Origin: Pseudomonas cannabina
GTDB taxonomy: Bacteria > Pseudomonadota > Gammaproteobacteria > Pseudomonadales > Pseudomonadaceae
Reading direction: 5' to 3'
NCBI RefSeq assembly: GCF_900100365.1
Contig: NZ_FNKU01000001.1
Location: 682,001 to 746,000 of the forward strand
Length of the DNA: 64,000 nt
Shown here: one piece after another, positions 16,214-24,810 of the stretch
Position numbering within the stretch: the stretch's first letter is position 1
Layout: each line of letters starts with the position of its first letter
Position numbers and translations under genes: made by a program
Notes under the pieces: model-generated
What the model was told of the DNA's origin: nothing
What the model saw: the letters and a program-made list of their open reading frames with translations, nothing else
Databases searched by the model: none

Positions 16214-16311
16214 GGAGACGCTGATTTATTCTAAAACCCAGCTGTTGACCCTGATAAATCAAGGCCTCCAGAGCGTTGCAGGGACGAAAAATCGAATAAA
16301 TCAGCGGCTCC
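16214..16311. mobile_element. 98-bp MITE, IS5-type ends, copy 4
   Basis: GGAGACGCTGATTTATTC to GAATAAATCAGCGGCTCC. The flanks TTAT (16210-16213) and CTAA (16312-16315) do not match, unlike the other three copies. This may reflect recombination between MITE copies rather than a simple insertion. Confidence 0.85.
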
Positions 16312-16381
16312 CTAACGCATTGCTTGTCGCGGTGTCAGGTCATGAGAGTTTTCTTTATGCGTACAGGGCGTGTGGGCTTTG

Positions 16382-16486
16382 TCAGCTTTTTTCGTTCGAG
16401 CTCCGGCTGTCGCGTAACTCTGCATACTCGGCCAAGGCGTTCCTATAGATGAGAACCTTCCACTCATGTACCAGCCACCGCCCCAT
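16382..16486 (-). CDS. Possible short ORF after pilL (34 aa)
   Basis: An ATG directly after the pilL stop codon opens a 34-codon frame (MGRWLVHEWKVLIYRNALA...). It is helical and charged with no recognised family. It could be the truncated start of the next gene of the pil region, cut before the MITE at 16214-16311. Weakly supported. Confidence 0.3.
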   Translation of the reverse strand: MGRWLVHEWKVLIYRNALAEYAELRDSRSSNEKS

Positions 16487-17068
16487 TTACAGTTTCCCTT
16501 GGTATGCGGGCACGGGCGATGACTTTTGCTGTGTCGGGGAGTCTTCCGCAGGTTTTGGAGTTTCCGGCAATTGGTAACCAGGGCGCAGTACAAAACACAC
16601 GCCGCGCGTCACTTCGTTGACTTTGACCTGCCATGCGGGACCTGCGAGGACCTGCAGGGTGTTGCGCAGGCTCATGGGGCCGAGCTTGTACTGCGCCGAA
16701 GGAAGGGGGCGCGTGAACAGGATGTTTACATGATTCGTCGTCGGTGGGCACAAGGTGTAGCCCGAGCGACTGAGAACATACTGCATCGCATCCTGGACGG
16801 ACGGGTGCATGTTGGGAGGAATGCTGACATCGATTATCTGGGCCATCAGGTCGCGTTGTTCGGCTTGTGGAGCGGTATTCACCAGGGCGTATCGACCGTA
16901 GCGAACCATCGGCTCCTGACCTGACTTGGCGCCACTTGAATACAGGTCTGGCGAGAGCAGCTCAGGATTCTGGCTGGTGTCGAAAGCTGGTCCATCCGGC
17001 TTGTCCGGCACAGAGGTACATCCGGCGAAGATCGCGAGTATGGACAGTGTGGAAAGCTGCTTGATCAT
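16487..17068 (-). CDS. pilL: PilL-like lipoprotein of the ICE type IV pilus
   Basis: The signal peptide with lipobox (LAIFAGC, Cys at about residue 17) indicates an outer-membrane lipoprotein. The body fits the TIGR03748/PilL N-terminal family: VRYGRYALVNTAPQAEQRDL, AMQYVLSRSGYTLCPP and MSLRNTLQVLAGPAWQVKVN. In PAPI-1-type ICEs this is the first gene of a conjugative type IVb pilus operon. No pilN, pilO or pilQ gene follows here; instead a short ORF, a MITE and the cargo operon come next, so the pilus operon is interrupted or lies elsewhere. Confidence 0.85.
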   Translation of the reverse strand: MIKQLSTLSILAIFAGCTSVPDKPDGPAFDTSQNPELLSPDLYSSGAKSGQEPMVRYGRYALVNTAPQAEQRDLMAQIIDVSIPPNMHPSVQDAMQYVLSRSGYTLCPPTTNHVNILFTRPLPSAQYKLGPMSLRNTLQVLAGPAWQVKVNEVTRGVCFVLRPGYQLPETPKPAEDSPTQQKSSPVPAYQGKL

Positions 17069-17185
17069 GTGTGCCTTGACCCCATTTCTTGATGGTGACC
17101 AAGGTGCCAGCGCTTCAATTACAAAGCACTGCTAAACCCTTAACGGATCGATTCAGGTTATTGGGCAGAGGAGACAATACGCAAA

Positions 17186-17209
17186 GGAGGGCAGTAGCGG
17201 CTACCCTCC
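17186..17209 (-). terminator. Hairpin after the SNF2 helicase
   Basis: GGAGGG/CCCTCC stem with a 12-base interior, followed on the minus strand by a short TTTG. It lies about 85 bases past the helicase stop, so it is only a moderate candidate. Confidence 0.4.
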
Positions 17210-17293
17210 AGAAAAATTGATCAGTCGATCAACTCTTTGAGCTTTTCATCAATGTGATCAATAGCTCAAAAGCATGGCAACCTGCCACAGTGA

Positions 17294-19246
17294 TCAGAGG
17301 ATATCAGCAAGAGCCTTCTTGCTTGACTCCTCCGCTTCTGGATCGATCAGATCACTGGCTAGTGCGCGTTTGTCCATGAGCATCTGCCACAGCTGCTGAT
17401 CGATAGTGTCCTCAGCCAGTGGGATTTTGACTACCACCATGCGCAGTTGCCCATTGCGATACGCCCGGTCTTCAGCTTGGTCCTGTAGCCCCGGCGTCCA
17501 GGGCAGCCCCAGGAAAAAGACATAGTTTGCCGCAGTTAGGTTGTACCCTGTGCCGGCGGCCGACCGGGTCCCGATGAACACCCTGCAGTCCTGATCCTGC
17601 TGGAAAGCATCAATCGCCTTCTGTCGCTTCTTGGGCGAGTCGCTGCCCACCAACGTCACGCACCCGATTCCCATCTTGAGGCAGTGCTCACGCAACGTGG
17701 CCACCGATTCCTGATACTCGCAGAAGAGGATCACCTTGTCGTCGACGTCCAGCTCGGCCATCAGGTCCGCCACGATCCGTACTTTCACGCGCTCGAGCAG
17801 TTGACGCAGTGCGCCCAGCCTTGCGAATCGGTGCTGGTCGCTGCGCATGATCTGATTGTACTCGTCACGCTCAACCTGGCTCAGGATCACGGGCACAGTC
17901 TGGCGCTGCTTGCCCTTCAGGTTGGGTAGCACATCCTTACGGCGGCGAAGCATCCAATCAGATATCTCATCTCGAAGCGTCTTGCGAAACTCAGGACTGC
18001 CGGCGAATCGCTCGCAGAATTCGTTGAGTGGTAGTTGGCCAATCGGATGACCTGAAAGCCTGAGCAGTGTGTGCAGCTCCGCTTCGCGATTGAGCACAGG
18101 CGTGCCCGTCAACAGATAGCGGTTTTGCACCTGAGCCGCGATGTCGAAGCCGTGGCGTGTCCACGCAGCAGTGGGTTCCTTGAGTCGATGAGCCTCATCG
18201 ATGACCATCACTGCGAAGCAGCCAGCGTGCCTCACAAAATCGCCCAGACGTTCGTAGTTGACGATGATCCAGCCTGCCTGCGCATCGAAGGTTTGCAGGG
18301 CAATCTGAGCCTCTGGAAACACCATCAGGATTTCGCGCTGCCAGTTGATGATCAAGCTATTGAGCACAATCACCAGAACCGGTTTTCCTTGGGCACGTAT
18401 ACCAGCGGCAATCACCGCCTGGCGTGTTTTGCCCAGCCCCATGTCATCGGCCAGCAGTGCGCTGGTGCGCTGTAGCAAATGACGAATACCAGCAGGCTGG
18501 TGACCCATGAGCGAGAATTTCTCCACCGCCTTGTCGATCTCTGCATTCGTGAGTTCGGTGTTTTTGATCGAGGGCACCGACGCCAAATAGATGCCCGAGT
18601 CAGAAACCTCCTCCTCGGACTTCGTCGACTCCGGGGAGTACCCGCCCAAGCTGATGCTGGTGACTTCACGCACGGGAGAAACAGACCCGTCGGCAAGCAG
18701 TTCTTGCAAGGTATCCAGAATCTCGAACTGATCCTCAGCCAGGCCCAGCTCCAGGATCAGGTTGCTTCGGACCAACTCCGCGGTTCCTTGGACCCGCCAG
18801 GCTTTGCCCGCCGAGAGGTATACTCCGCGCATGCGCTTGGCGATGGCGACAGCACCTGGATGAAAGTCTCCCGACAGAATCACGCCCCCTTCCGCCAACG
18901 GCGCGAGCCGGAACTTCATCCCCCAGGTGAATGCGTCACGGTGTGTATCGGACTGGGCAGAGGTGATCCTGTCCCGAAAGGCTTGCCAGCTTTCGATGTG
19001 TTTCCCATTCGCGAGCTCCGCCAGTTCCCGATACAGCACATCGAGGTCATCGAGCAGCTTGGCTTTGGGCACGCGCCAGAACTGATTTAGCGGGTGATCA
19101 GATCGGCGTATGAAAAAACCACCCCGGCGCAACAACAGCTTGTTGGCACCTTCGAGGTAGCTAAGGGAAAGTCCGAAGTCGTATCCATCGTAGATGGCTT
19201 TGCGCAGCAGCACTGGACGCTTGTTCATCAATCGCGGTGCGGCCAT
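17294..19246 (-). CDS. SNF2-family DEAD/DEAH-box helicase
   Basis: A 650-residue ATPase. The N-terminal 230 residues are ICE-specific. The RecA-like core shows Walker A LLADDMGLGKTRQAV, DEAH in VMVIDEAHRLKE, GTPVLN, and the C-terminal motifs RVFIGTRSAAGTGYNL and QAEDRAYRNGQ. The layout resembles SMARCAL1-like translocases. It starts two bases after the stop of the PcfJ-like gene, so the pair is one operon. The role is probably remodelling protein-DNA complexes during ICE replication or transfer; the substrate is unknown. Confidence 0.9.
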   Translation of the reverse strand: MAAPRLMNKRPVLLRKAIYDGYDFGLSLSYLEGANKLLLRRGGFFIRRSDHPLNQFWRVPKAKLLDDLDVLYRELAELANGKHIESWQAFRDRITSAQSDTHRDAFTWGMKFRLAPLAEGGVILSGDFHPGAVAIAKRMRGVYLSAGKAWRVQGTAELVRSNLILELGLAEDQFEILDTLQELLADGSVSPVREVTSISLGGYSPESTKSEEEVSDSGIYLASVPSIKNTELTNAEIDKAVEKFSLMGHQPAGIRHLLQRTSALLADDMGLGKTRQAVIAAGIRAQGKPVLVIVLNSLIINWQREILMVFPEAQIALQTFDAQAGWIIVNYERLGDFVRHAGCFAVMVIDEAHRLKEPTAAWTRHGFDIAAQVQNRYLLTGTPVLNREAELHTLLRLSGHPIGQLPLNEFCERFAGSPEFRKTLRDEISDWMLRRRKDVLPNLKGKQRQTVPVILSQVERDEYNQIMRSDQHRFARLGALRQLLERVKVRIVADLMAELDVDDKVILFCEYQESVATLREHCLKMGIGCVTLVGSDSPKKRQKAIDAFQQDQDCRVFIGTRSAAGTGYNLTAANYVFFLGLPWTPGLQDQAEDRAYRNGQLRMVVVKIPLAEDTIDQQLWQMLMDKRALASDLIDPEAEESSKKALADIL

Positions 19247-19248
19247 GT

Positions 19249-21147
19249 TCAGAGTCCCCTGTCCATGAGCCGCTCAACCCACCCGATAACCTCTTCTGCG
19301 AACCGGATGTTGTAGATGGAAGTCTTGTCGGCATAGCGATCCATTTTCGCGACCAGGTTGGGCCAGTCCAGGTTCACTGGAGTTCGACCGTTCCTGACTT
19401 CTGCGAAGAACCTCTCGAACGCTTTCATCACCGGCGAGAGGGTGTCCGGGGTTTCGTTGTGGTGGCCTCTGATTTGAACGATATGCAGATGTTTGGGAGT
19501 CCATTTGCCCGATTGCCCCATCTTGTGCTCATGACCATGGGCCCTGAGTGCGAGCTCGACCGATGCCAGCGGGGTTGCTCCAGAGCGGATCGACAGAAGT
19601 CGGCAGCTACCTGAAAAGGCGTGGTAGTCGTAGGTGTCGATGCAGTGACCCAGAGCACGATGCTCCAGGTCCAAGTCATCAGCGCAGCGTAATTCGACGA
19701 TGTGTAGGCCTGTTTCACAGCAGGTGATGGTGTCGGTGTTGAGCATCAGCCCCGGCCAGCGGGTGAAGGCATCTGATGGCTCAGGGGGGATAGCCTTCTC
19801 CAGCCTGGCCCTGATCGCTTCGAGTTCGCCGTGGAACGCATCGATCAGATTTGATATCTGACGAAAGCTCAAGCCGCCCACAAACGCGCTCAGACGGTTC
19901 TTGGTGTTTAACGCCGCGCGACTGCCAGCCCTGTCGAGGCTGCGGAACATCTCTCTAAGGTCGACCAATTTGGCTGCCATGTTCGACCAGGTCGGATCCG
20001 CCCAGTCAGTTGGGCAGCCCGCCAAAAGAGCGTTCATGTCAGGCAATGCTCGAAGCAATGACCACGGGATTGCCGACCTAAATGTATAAAACGAACGCCA
20101 TTGAGCTTTGGTGCTAGGGCGACGGTTACCGAGACGGGCACCCGCAATCAAATCGCCCCATCCGGCCTCGAGCCCCTCAGCATTCAAGCGGCTCAACGCA
20201 CTGCCGGTGTCGTACACCCGCTGCTGACCCAGATAGCGGATCGCGGAGATGGGAGTGGAAAAAAGCCACGCCAGCACCTTGTTCAAAGGCAGGCCGGTAT
20301 CGGCTGCGTGCCCCACCAAGCCTGCTCCATCTCTGGTGCAATCATCATCCCACGAGCCGCAGTACTCCTGCAGGGCTTTCCATGGGCACTGTTCAAGAAT
20401 GCCGCTGTCTGCAAGCCGTGGCCAAGGCATTGCATGGCCAATGATCAGCACTGGAATGAGGACGGGTTGCGCTTTCAAGGCCTGCAGCCGACGCGTGCGA
20501 TCCCCCTGAGCCAGCCAGTTATACAGTTGAGCAGACGGGCACTGTACTGAACGTACGGCGTGTAAAAGCTCTTGATCCAGGCTCTGACAAAATTTCTTCA
20601 GCGTGGCACCGATGCTGGTGAGGTAAAACCGGTTACGTGGACCGTAAAAGCGCTTGTTTCGGCCTTCTTCGCGGGCCGCCAAGAAATCCAGTTTCATGAG
20701 CGGTTTGATACTGAGCTGCGACTCATGCAGTGCCAGGTCCCGTGCGTGCTTGCTGAACGACGTCAGAAGTGCTTGCGCCCCGCCGTGAGTAATCAACTGA
20801 TGAACCAGCTTCAACGCTCGACTCGTCGTGGGTGCGTGGATTGGGACTTTTCGCGTCTCATCAAACTGCACAGCGGAAATCAGCTGGCCATCGAAGTATT
20901 GAAGCTGCCTGCCGAATCGCGCCACAGTTGGCCGTGCGACCCGGTCGTCGTTATGAAGTGAAACGCACCAGCACCGTGTCGACGAAGTGTGAGTCAGGTA
21001 GTGCAGAATGAACTCGTCACGTCGCTCCGGCGGTACGCCGAAATGATCAGCCCACGTGTTGGCAACAGCACGATGACGCTCTGGGAATTTCGCAATATCG
21101 AGAAGAGTCTGGACGAAATTTGGTTTGCAAATAGGCTCGGCGGTCAT
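19249..21147 (-). CDS. PcfJ-like protein
   Basis: A 632-residue protein whose C-terminal part carries the PcfJ signature around residues 500-570 (ALGHCIDTYDYHAFSGSCRL, LSIRSGATPLASVEL, LHIVQIRGHHNETP). PcfJ-like proteins are common on conjugative plasmids and ICEs; their activity is unsettled. The N-terminal 450 residues are helical with no recognised domain. No strong Shine-Dalgarno precedes the ATG at 21147. Confidence 0.82.
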   Translation of the reverse strand: MTAEPICKPNFVQTLLDIAKFPERHRAVANTWADHFGVPPERRDEFILHYLTHTSSTRCWCVSLHNDDRVARPTVARFGRQLQYFDGQLISAVQFDETRKVPIHAPTTSRALKLVHQLITHGGAQALLTSFSKHARDLALHESQLSIKPLMKLDFLAAREEGRNKRFYGPRNRFYLTSIGATLKKFCQSLDQELLHAVRSVQCPSAQLYNWLAQGDRTRRLQALKAQPVLIPVLIIGHAMPWPRLADSGILEQCPWKALQEYCGSWDDDCTRDGAGLVGHAADTGLPLNKVLAWLFSTPISAIRYLGQQRVYDTGSALSRLNAEGLEAGWGDLIAGARLGNRRPSTKAQWRSFYTFRSAIPWSLLRALPDMNALLAGCPTDWADPTWSNMAAKLVDLREMFRSLDRAGSRAALNTKNRLSAFVGGLSFRQISNLIDAFHGELEAIRARLEKAIPPEPSDAFTRWPGLMLNTDTITCCETGLHIVELRCADDLDLEHRALGHCIDTYDYHAFSGSCRLLSIRSGATPLASVELALRAHGHEHKMGQSGKWTPKHLHIVQIRGHHNETPDTLSPVMKAFERFFAEVRNGRTPVNLDWPNLVAKMDRYADKTSIYNIRFAEEVIGWVERLMDRGL

Positions 21148-21251
21148 GAATCAATGAGCTCAAAGTGACTTGAGCCAGCACTGTCCTAGACCTGATCTGC
21201 GCTCGCCATACGTAACCGTAAACGTGGGGGGAGTGGTTTAATCGCTCTGAG

Positions 21252-21452
21252 TCAAAACTTGAAGCTTTGTTGTTGCGCCTGGGCAAAGCCCTGTAGCCAC
21301 GATGCGCGCATGGCGGGATGCCGGTAGGGGCATGCGTGGAGAGGGATGCCGCTGCGCGCCGCGTCAGCACCCGCGCGCATCACGGCATGGTGAGGGTTGT
21401 TGAAACGACGCCGATCCGGAGTGTCACGCATCGCGTCAGGAACTGCTCTCAT
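21252..21452 (-). CDS. CrpP-family ICE-associated small protein (66 aa)
   Basis: Recognised by RRAGA-type and CPYRHPAMRASWLQGFAQAQ segments, the core of the CrpP/ribosome-modulation-factor-like small proteins found on pseudomonad ICEs. The name comes from a plasmid protein once reported to modify ciprofloxacin; that activity has been disputed in the literature and should not be assumed here. An alternative start at 21431 (MRDTPDRRR) is equally plausible. Confidence 0.7.
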   Translation of the reverse strand: MRAVPDAMRDTPDRRRFNNPHHAVMRAGADAARSGIPLHACPYRHPAMRASWLQGFAQAQQQSFKF

Positions 21453-21527
21453 AACTGAGGATTCCCGTGGTGGAGATCGAAGACATCCAGGGCGTCACGA
21501 ACGAGGCGATTTTTTGGATATCCAGAT

Positions 21528-21815
21528 TTAGCTGTGGGCAACCACAGAAGCGCAAATCGGGTGCCTTTCCAAAATGGGCGCAATCTGCATCAAGACTTTC
21601 TTGGCGTCGGAAAGTGCTTTCTCCCAACGCTCCAGATCGCGCACCGTCACAGCAGTAGACCCGCTACATAGCTTGCGGCCAATGCTGTCCCGCCGTGCCT
21701 GCGCTCCCTCGCAATCGAAAAGCGCGGCCCTGACGTCAGGCGCTTGTAGGGCAACCTCGTACTGCAGTTCGACGATGATTGGCAACGTTTCAGTTTTCAC
21801 GATTTCATTTGTCAT
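21528..21815 (-). CDS. ICE protein of unknown function (95 aa)
   Basis: GGAG precedes the ATG at 21815 with good spacing. The product is helical (ALQAPDVRAALFDCEGAQAR; LERWEKALSDAKKVLMQIAP) and soluble. No family recognised. Unlike the small genes at 5-11 kb it has no SD-sequestering leader. Confidence 0.65.
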   Translation of the reverse strand: MTNEIVKTETLPIIVELQYEVALQAPDVRAALFDCEGAQARRDSIGRKLCSGSTAVTVRDLERWEKALSDAKKVLMQIAPILERHPICASVVAHS

Positions 21816-22144
21816 TGTTCATTTCTCCAGAAAACGGATTTAGTTTGTGGGCATCATTCAATTTGGCAGTCAGGGCGGTTCTTGATGCGGTGTTGTCTGG
21901 CATGCGGATGACATAGGTTACAAAGTTTCTGAGACCCATGAGATTCGACCCGTAAGAGATTCATCGTGGCGTGGGTTCGCCGATGTGCAGATTTCTTTCA
22001 CCAACTGATCCACGTAAAGGGCGTTTTTTTGCTCTGGCGAATAAACAGTGCAGAAAGAGCTGCCTGCTGGTGAAGAACGACGCTGAGCAGCTTCATTTCC
22101 ACCAGCAGCCTCACGCAGAAGGCGCGGTTTTTCACACCGGTCAT
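21816..22144. other. Intergenic interval downstream of ssb
   Basis: No gene found. It holds a long hairpin CTGCTGG/CCAGCAG (22064-22108) downstream of ssb, with further pairing TGAAG/CTTCA inside; it may end the ssb transcript, although no clear T tract follows. The promoter of the 95-aa gene is presumably near 21850-21950. Confidence 0.4.
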
Positions 22145-22606
22145 CTACACGGGAATATCGTCGTCGAAATCCGGTGGTGCGTCGTCGTTGTTGTTCTGCG
22201 CCCGCTGGGGCTGCTGCGTCCGGGCCGCTTGCTGAGGGTGAGACTGTGCAATTTGTACCGCTTCGATCCGGGCAGGCAGGATGCCCACACGAGAGGCCTG
22301 TACCTTCAACGCCGAAAAGTCTTCTCCATCTTTGGTCCAGGTATCCATGACCGCCCGGCCTTGTATCAGCACCCGCATACCTTTCTGATAAACGTTGGCA
22401 TAGTGCTCTGCGTCTTTATGCCAAAACTCGACATTGGCCCAGAACCCTCCACGGTCCTCAAAGCCTGTGCCATCGCTTTTCGGGATTGAGTTGTCGAAGT
22501 AGACGTTCAGCCGTAGCAAGCGGCGCGGATCCTTGTTGCCGTTGGCAAACTCCTTGAATTCTGGAGCAGAGCCGATGTTGCCTTCCCAATCTATTGATGT
22601 GCCCAT
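22145..22606 (-). CDS. ssb: Single-stranded DNA-binding protein of the ICE
   Basis: OB-fold SSB of 153 residues. Visible: LRLNVYFDNSIP, RGGFWANVEFW and MRVLIQGRAVMDTW. A Gln/Ala/Pro linker leads to the acidic tail DDAPPDFDDDIPV, the equivalent of the DDDIPF protein-interaction tip. ICE-borne SSBs protect the incoming single strand. Preceded 12 bases upstream by the Rha-like gene, so co-transcribed. Confidence 0.92.
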   Translation of the reverse strand: MGTSIDWEGNIGSAPEFKEFANGNKDPRRLLRLNVYFDNSIPKSDGTGFEDRGGFWANVEFWHKDAEHYANVYQKGMRVLIQGRAVMDTWTKDGEDFSALKVQASRVGILPARIEAVQIAQSHPQQAARTQQPQRAQNNNDDAPPDFDDDIPV

Positions 22607-22617
22607 GGTGCGTCCCC

Positions 22618-23451
22618 TCAGTGAGTGAATTTGGTAGCGTATGGCGTGCGCGCAGCGTGGCTGGCGACGTAGCCGAGCAACTCGCGGGCCTGGCGTGAGG
22701 TGTCGGCGAGCTTGCCGGTCATGTGGTTTTTGAAGGCGTCGCTGGCCAGTGCCTCGACCCCCTTGTCGTACAACGCGTTGAACATCAGTTCGGCATCGTG
22801 TGCCGAGCGCAGCAGGCCATAGAGCAAATCCTTGGCGATGGAGGAGCCCGCGACATTGGGCAGGTTCACGGCGGCAGACCCCTCGCCGATGATTTGACCC
22901 TGGACGAAGATCAACGCCAGCTTGATCTGTTCAGCGGTGGCCTGATCCAGCGACTGGATATCGAGGTAGGTCTGGACCACCTGCTCGCTATTGGGCCGAG
23001 GAGGACGACCTTGCGATTGGCCGCGCATGAGTTCGAGTGTCTTGAGGGCGAAAGCGAGCACCGCTTTGTTGTCGACTTCCACGGGCTGGGCTTTGAGGGC
23101 CAGCTCCATCTGATTGAACGCGTTGATGTAGGCCTCCTTCCAGCGTGCGGCTTCCTTGCCAGTGAAACCCATGCAGAGAAACGTGAAGCCATCGCGCGTC
23201 ATCCGGAAGGCCGGTTCTTCACGGTTTGCTCCTTTTGGGCCAGGGATCATCTGGATCGTCGGCTCAAAATTGAGCCGACGAAACTCATCTGAACATTCAA
23301 GCTTTTCGATGGCACGTAGAACGTTCTTATGCAATTTGCCAAAGTGCAGCCCAACATCAACGCTAGTCGTCATGGGCTGGCCCTTGACCAGTTCGATGCT
23401 GACCTCGGAAGTCGCGTTAGCGTTGGAAGAAGTGACGATTGATTCAGTCAT
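22618..23451 (-). CDS. Rha-family regulatory protein
   Basis: The N-terminal 120 residues match the phage Rha domain: TTSVDVGLHFGKLHKNVLRA, RMTRDGFTFLCMGFTGKEAA and WKEAYINAFNQME. Rha proteins are thought to regulate phage or element genes. The C-terminal 150 residues are ICE-specific and helical. Its position upstream of ssb suggests involvement in regulating the replication genes, but targets are unknown. Confidence 0.88.
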   Translation of the reverse strand: MTESIVTSSNANATSEVSIELVKGQPMTTSVDVGLHFGKLHKNVLRAIEKLECSDEFRRLNFEPTIQMIPGPKGANREEPAFRMTRDGFTFLCMGFTGKEAARWKEAYINAFNQMELALKAQPVEVDNKAVLAFALKTLELMRGQSQGRPPRPNSEQVVQTYLDIQSLDQATAEQIKLALIFVQGQIIGEGSAAVNLPNVAGSSIAKDLLYGLLRSAHDAELMFNALYDKGVEALASDAFKNHMTGKLADTSRQARELLGYVASHAARTPYATKFTH

Positions 23452-23456
23452 TGCAA

Positions 23457-24020
23457 TTACTCCTGAGCGACATTGGCGACGCGGGATTGGTTGATCTGTT
23501 GCAGCCGTTCTGCGTAAACGGCATCAGCCTGGGCCATCTTCTCGGCGCATTCGGCAGCCTGGCGACCGATGCTATGAATCAGACTGATCTGCATGTTCAA
23601 AGCGACGCGTTGCTGTTCCATGGCGTGCAGATCCTGGAGCAGTGATTCGGGTGTTCTGGGATCGGCCAGCAAACTGGACCAGACATTGACGCCCATCTGC
23701 CGAGTGCCCATCTCCTGCCAGCGGAGAAAAACGGTGCCGGCGCTTGTGCGTTGCCGAACCATCCGAACCGGTAGAAGGGTGTAGGGATGTCTGTTCGCCT
23801 GGGCCAGCACTTGATCTTCGGCCAGCGCGTTCAAATCTTCTTCAAGGGAACGGCACAGCTCGGTCAACTGGAGCATCCCCCCCTTACCTTTAAAAGGTTT
23901 TAAAAGGCCTTTTAGGAAGGGCGCGTGTTGCAGGGTGCTGAAGGCATCCTGTTGCAGAGACTGGAAGGCACCCTGTTGCAGTTTTTTCCCACTAGCCGTC
24001 TGCTGCTTCACGCCGATCAC
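23457..24020 (-). CDS. DUF3158 family ICE protein
   Basis: Matches DUF3158 by LPVRMVRQRTSAGTVFLRWQ and ALNMQISLIHSIGRQAAECA. The N terminus is Gln/Leu-rich with repeats (LQQGAFQSLQQDAFSTLQ). The start overlaps the TIGR03761 stop by four bases. The Rha-like gene follows after six bases. The function is unknown; the family is restricted to ICEs of this type. Confidence 0.85.
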   Translation of the reverse strand: MIGVKQQTASGKKLQQGAFQSLQQDAFSTLQHAPFLKGLLKPFKGKGGMLQLTELCRSLEEDLNALAEDQVLAQANRHPYTLLPVRMVRQRTSAGTVFLRWQEMGTRQMGVNVWSSLLADPRTPESLLQDLHAMEQQRVALNMQISLIHSIGRQAAECAEKMAQADAVYAERLQQINQSRVANVAQE

Positions 24021-24796
24021 TCTTCGGACTCTGAGCCAGGCTGTTCGTGGTCAGACTGGCCCAGTGTCATTGCCTCGTCGAAACTGTCTTCATGGTCGTC
24101 TACGTCCGCTGGGCTGTTTGATGCGGTGGCCAGAGCTGGCGCAAACTTGGAACGTCGGACGCCCTCCAGGATGTCCTGGGGGATTTCGCCAAACGGTGCA
24201 TACATTTCGCGCGCTTGCTCGGCGCGTGCGTTCTTGGCTGCAAAGTCTCCCCGGCTAGCGCCCGAGAATTTGTAACGCTGACTCAGGCCGAAGAGGCGTC
24301 TCAGGATCGCAGCACCTTCATCCAGCCACTGGCCCTTGGCATTGTTGTCGATCAGGCCGACGTGGCTGGCCAGCAGGATGCGGCGCACCAGTTCGTCGTA
24401 GGCGGTCAGCAGATACACCGCTTTGAATGCCAAAGGCGTCGACAGATACAACGGGAGTGTCACGGGCTGCACGGACAGGTTCTCGCCAATGGACAGCATG
24501 GCGGGCAGTGCAGCCATGACTTCATCCAGCCTGTTATCGATCTCCTTCATTTCCTGTTCGGCGGTGTCGATCTTTTCTTCTATAAGAAGGAGGAACCAGT
24601 CTGAATAAGGATCATCCTGTTCGCAGCCACGTTTGATGCGATTGAGGATGTTGGCAAAGCCACTCAGGCCGATCATCCCGGGCTTGCCTTCGGTGCGTTG
24701 ACGACCAAACCAGAGCCTTGAGGCGTGGTGGGTGTGCAGGGTCAGATTGACGCTGCTTCGCAGTGAACCGAGGTTGAGCTGAAAGTTGTCAGCCAT
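24017..24796 (-). CDS. TIGR03761 family integrating conjugative element protein
   Basis: Family signature: LRSSVNLTLHTHHASRLWFG, GLSGFANILNRIKRGCEQDD and LVRRILLASHVGLIDN. About 259 residues, normal length. The family lies next to the replication gene in PFGI-1-type ICEs and has no known activity. GGAAG precedes the ATG. Confidence 0.88.
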   Translation of the reverse strand: MADNFQLNLGSLRSSVNLTLHTHHASRLWFGRQRTEGKPGMIGLSGFANILNRIKRGCEQDDPYSDWFLLLIEEKIDTAEQEMKEIDNRLDEVMAALPAMLSIGENLSVQPVTLPLYLSTPLAFKAVYLLTAYDELVRRILLASHVGLIDNNAKGQWLDEGAAILRRLFGLSQRYKFSGASRGDFAAKNARAEQAREMYAPFGEIPQDILEGVRRSKFAPALATASNSPADVDDHEDSFDEAMTLGQSDHEQPGSESEE

Positions 24797-24810
24797 GCTG
24801 AGCGCTTCCT

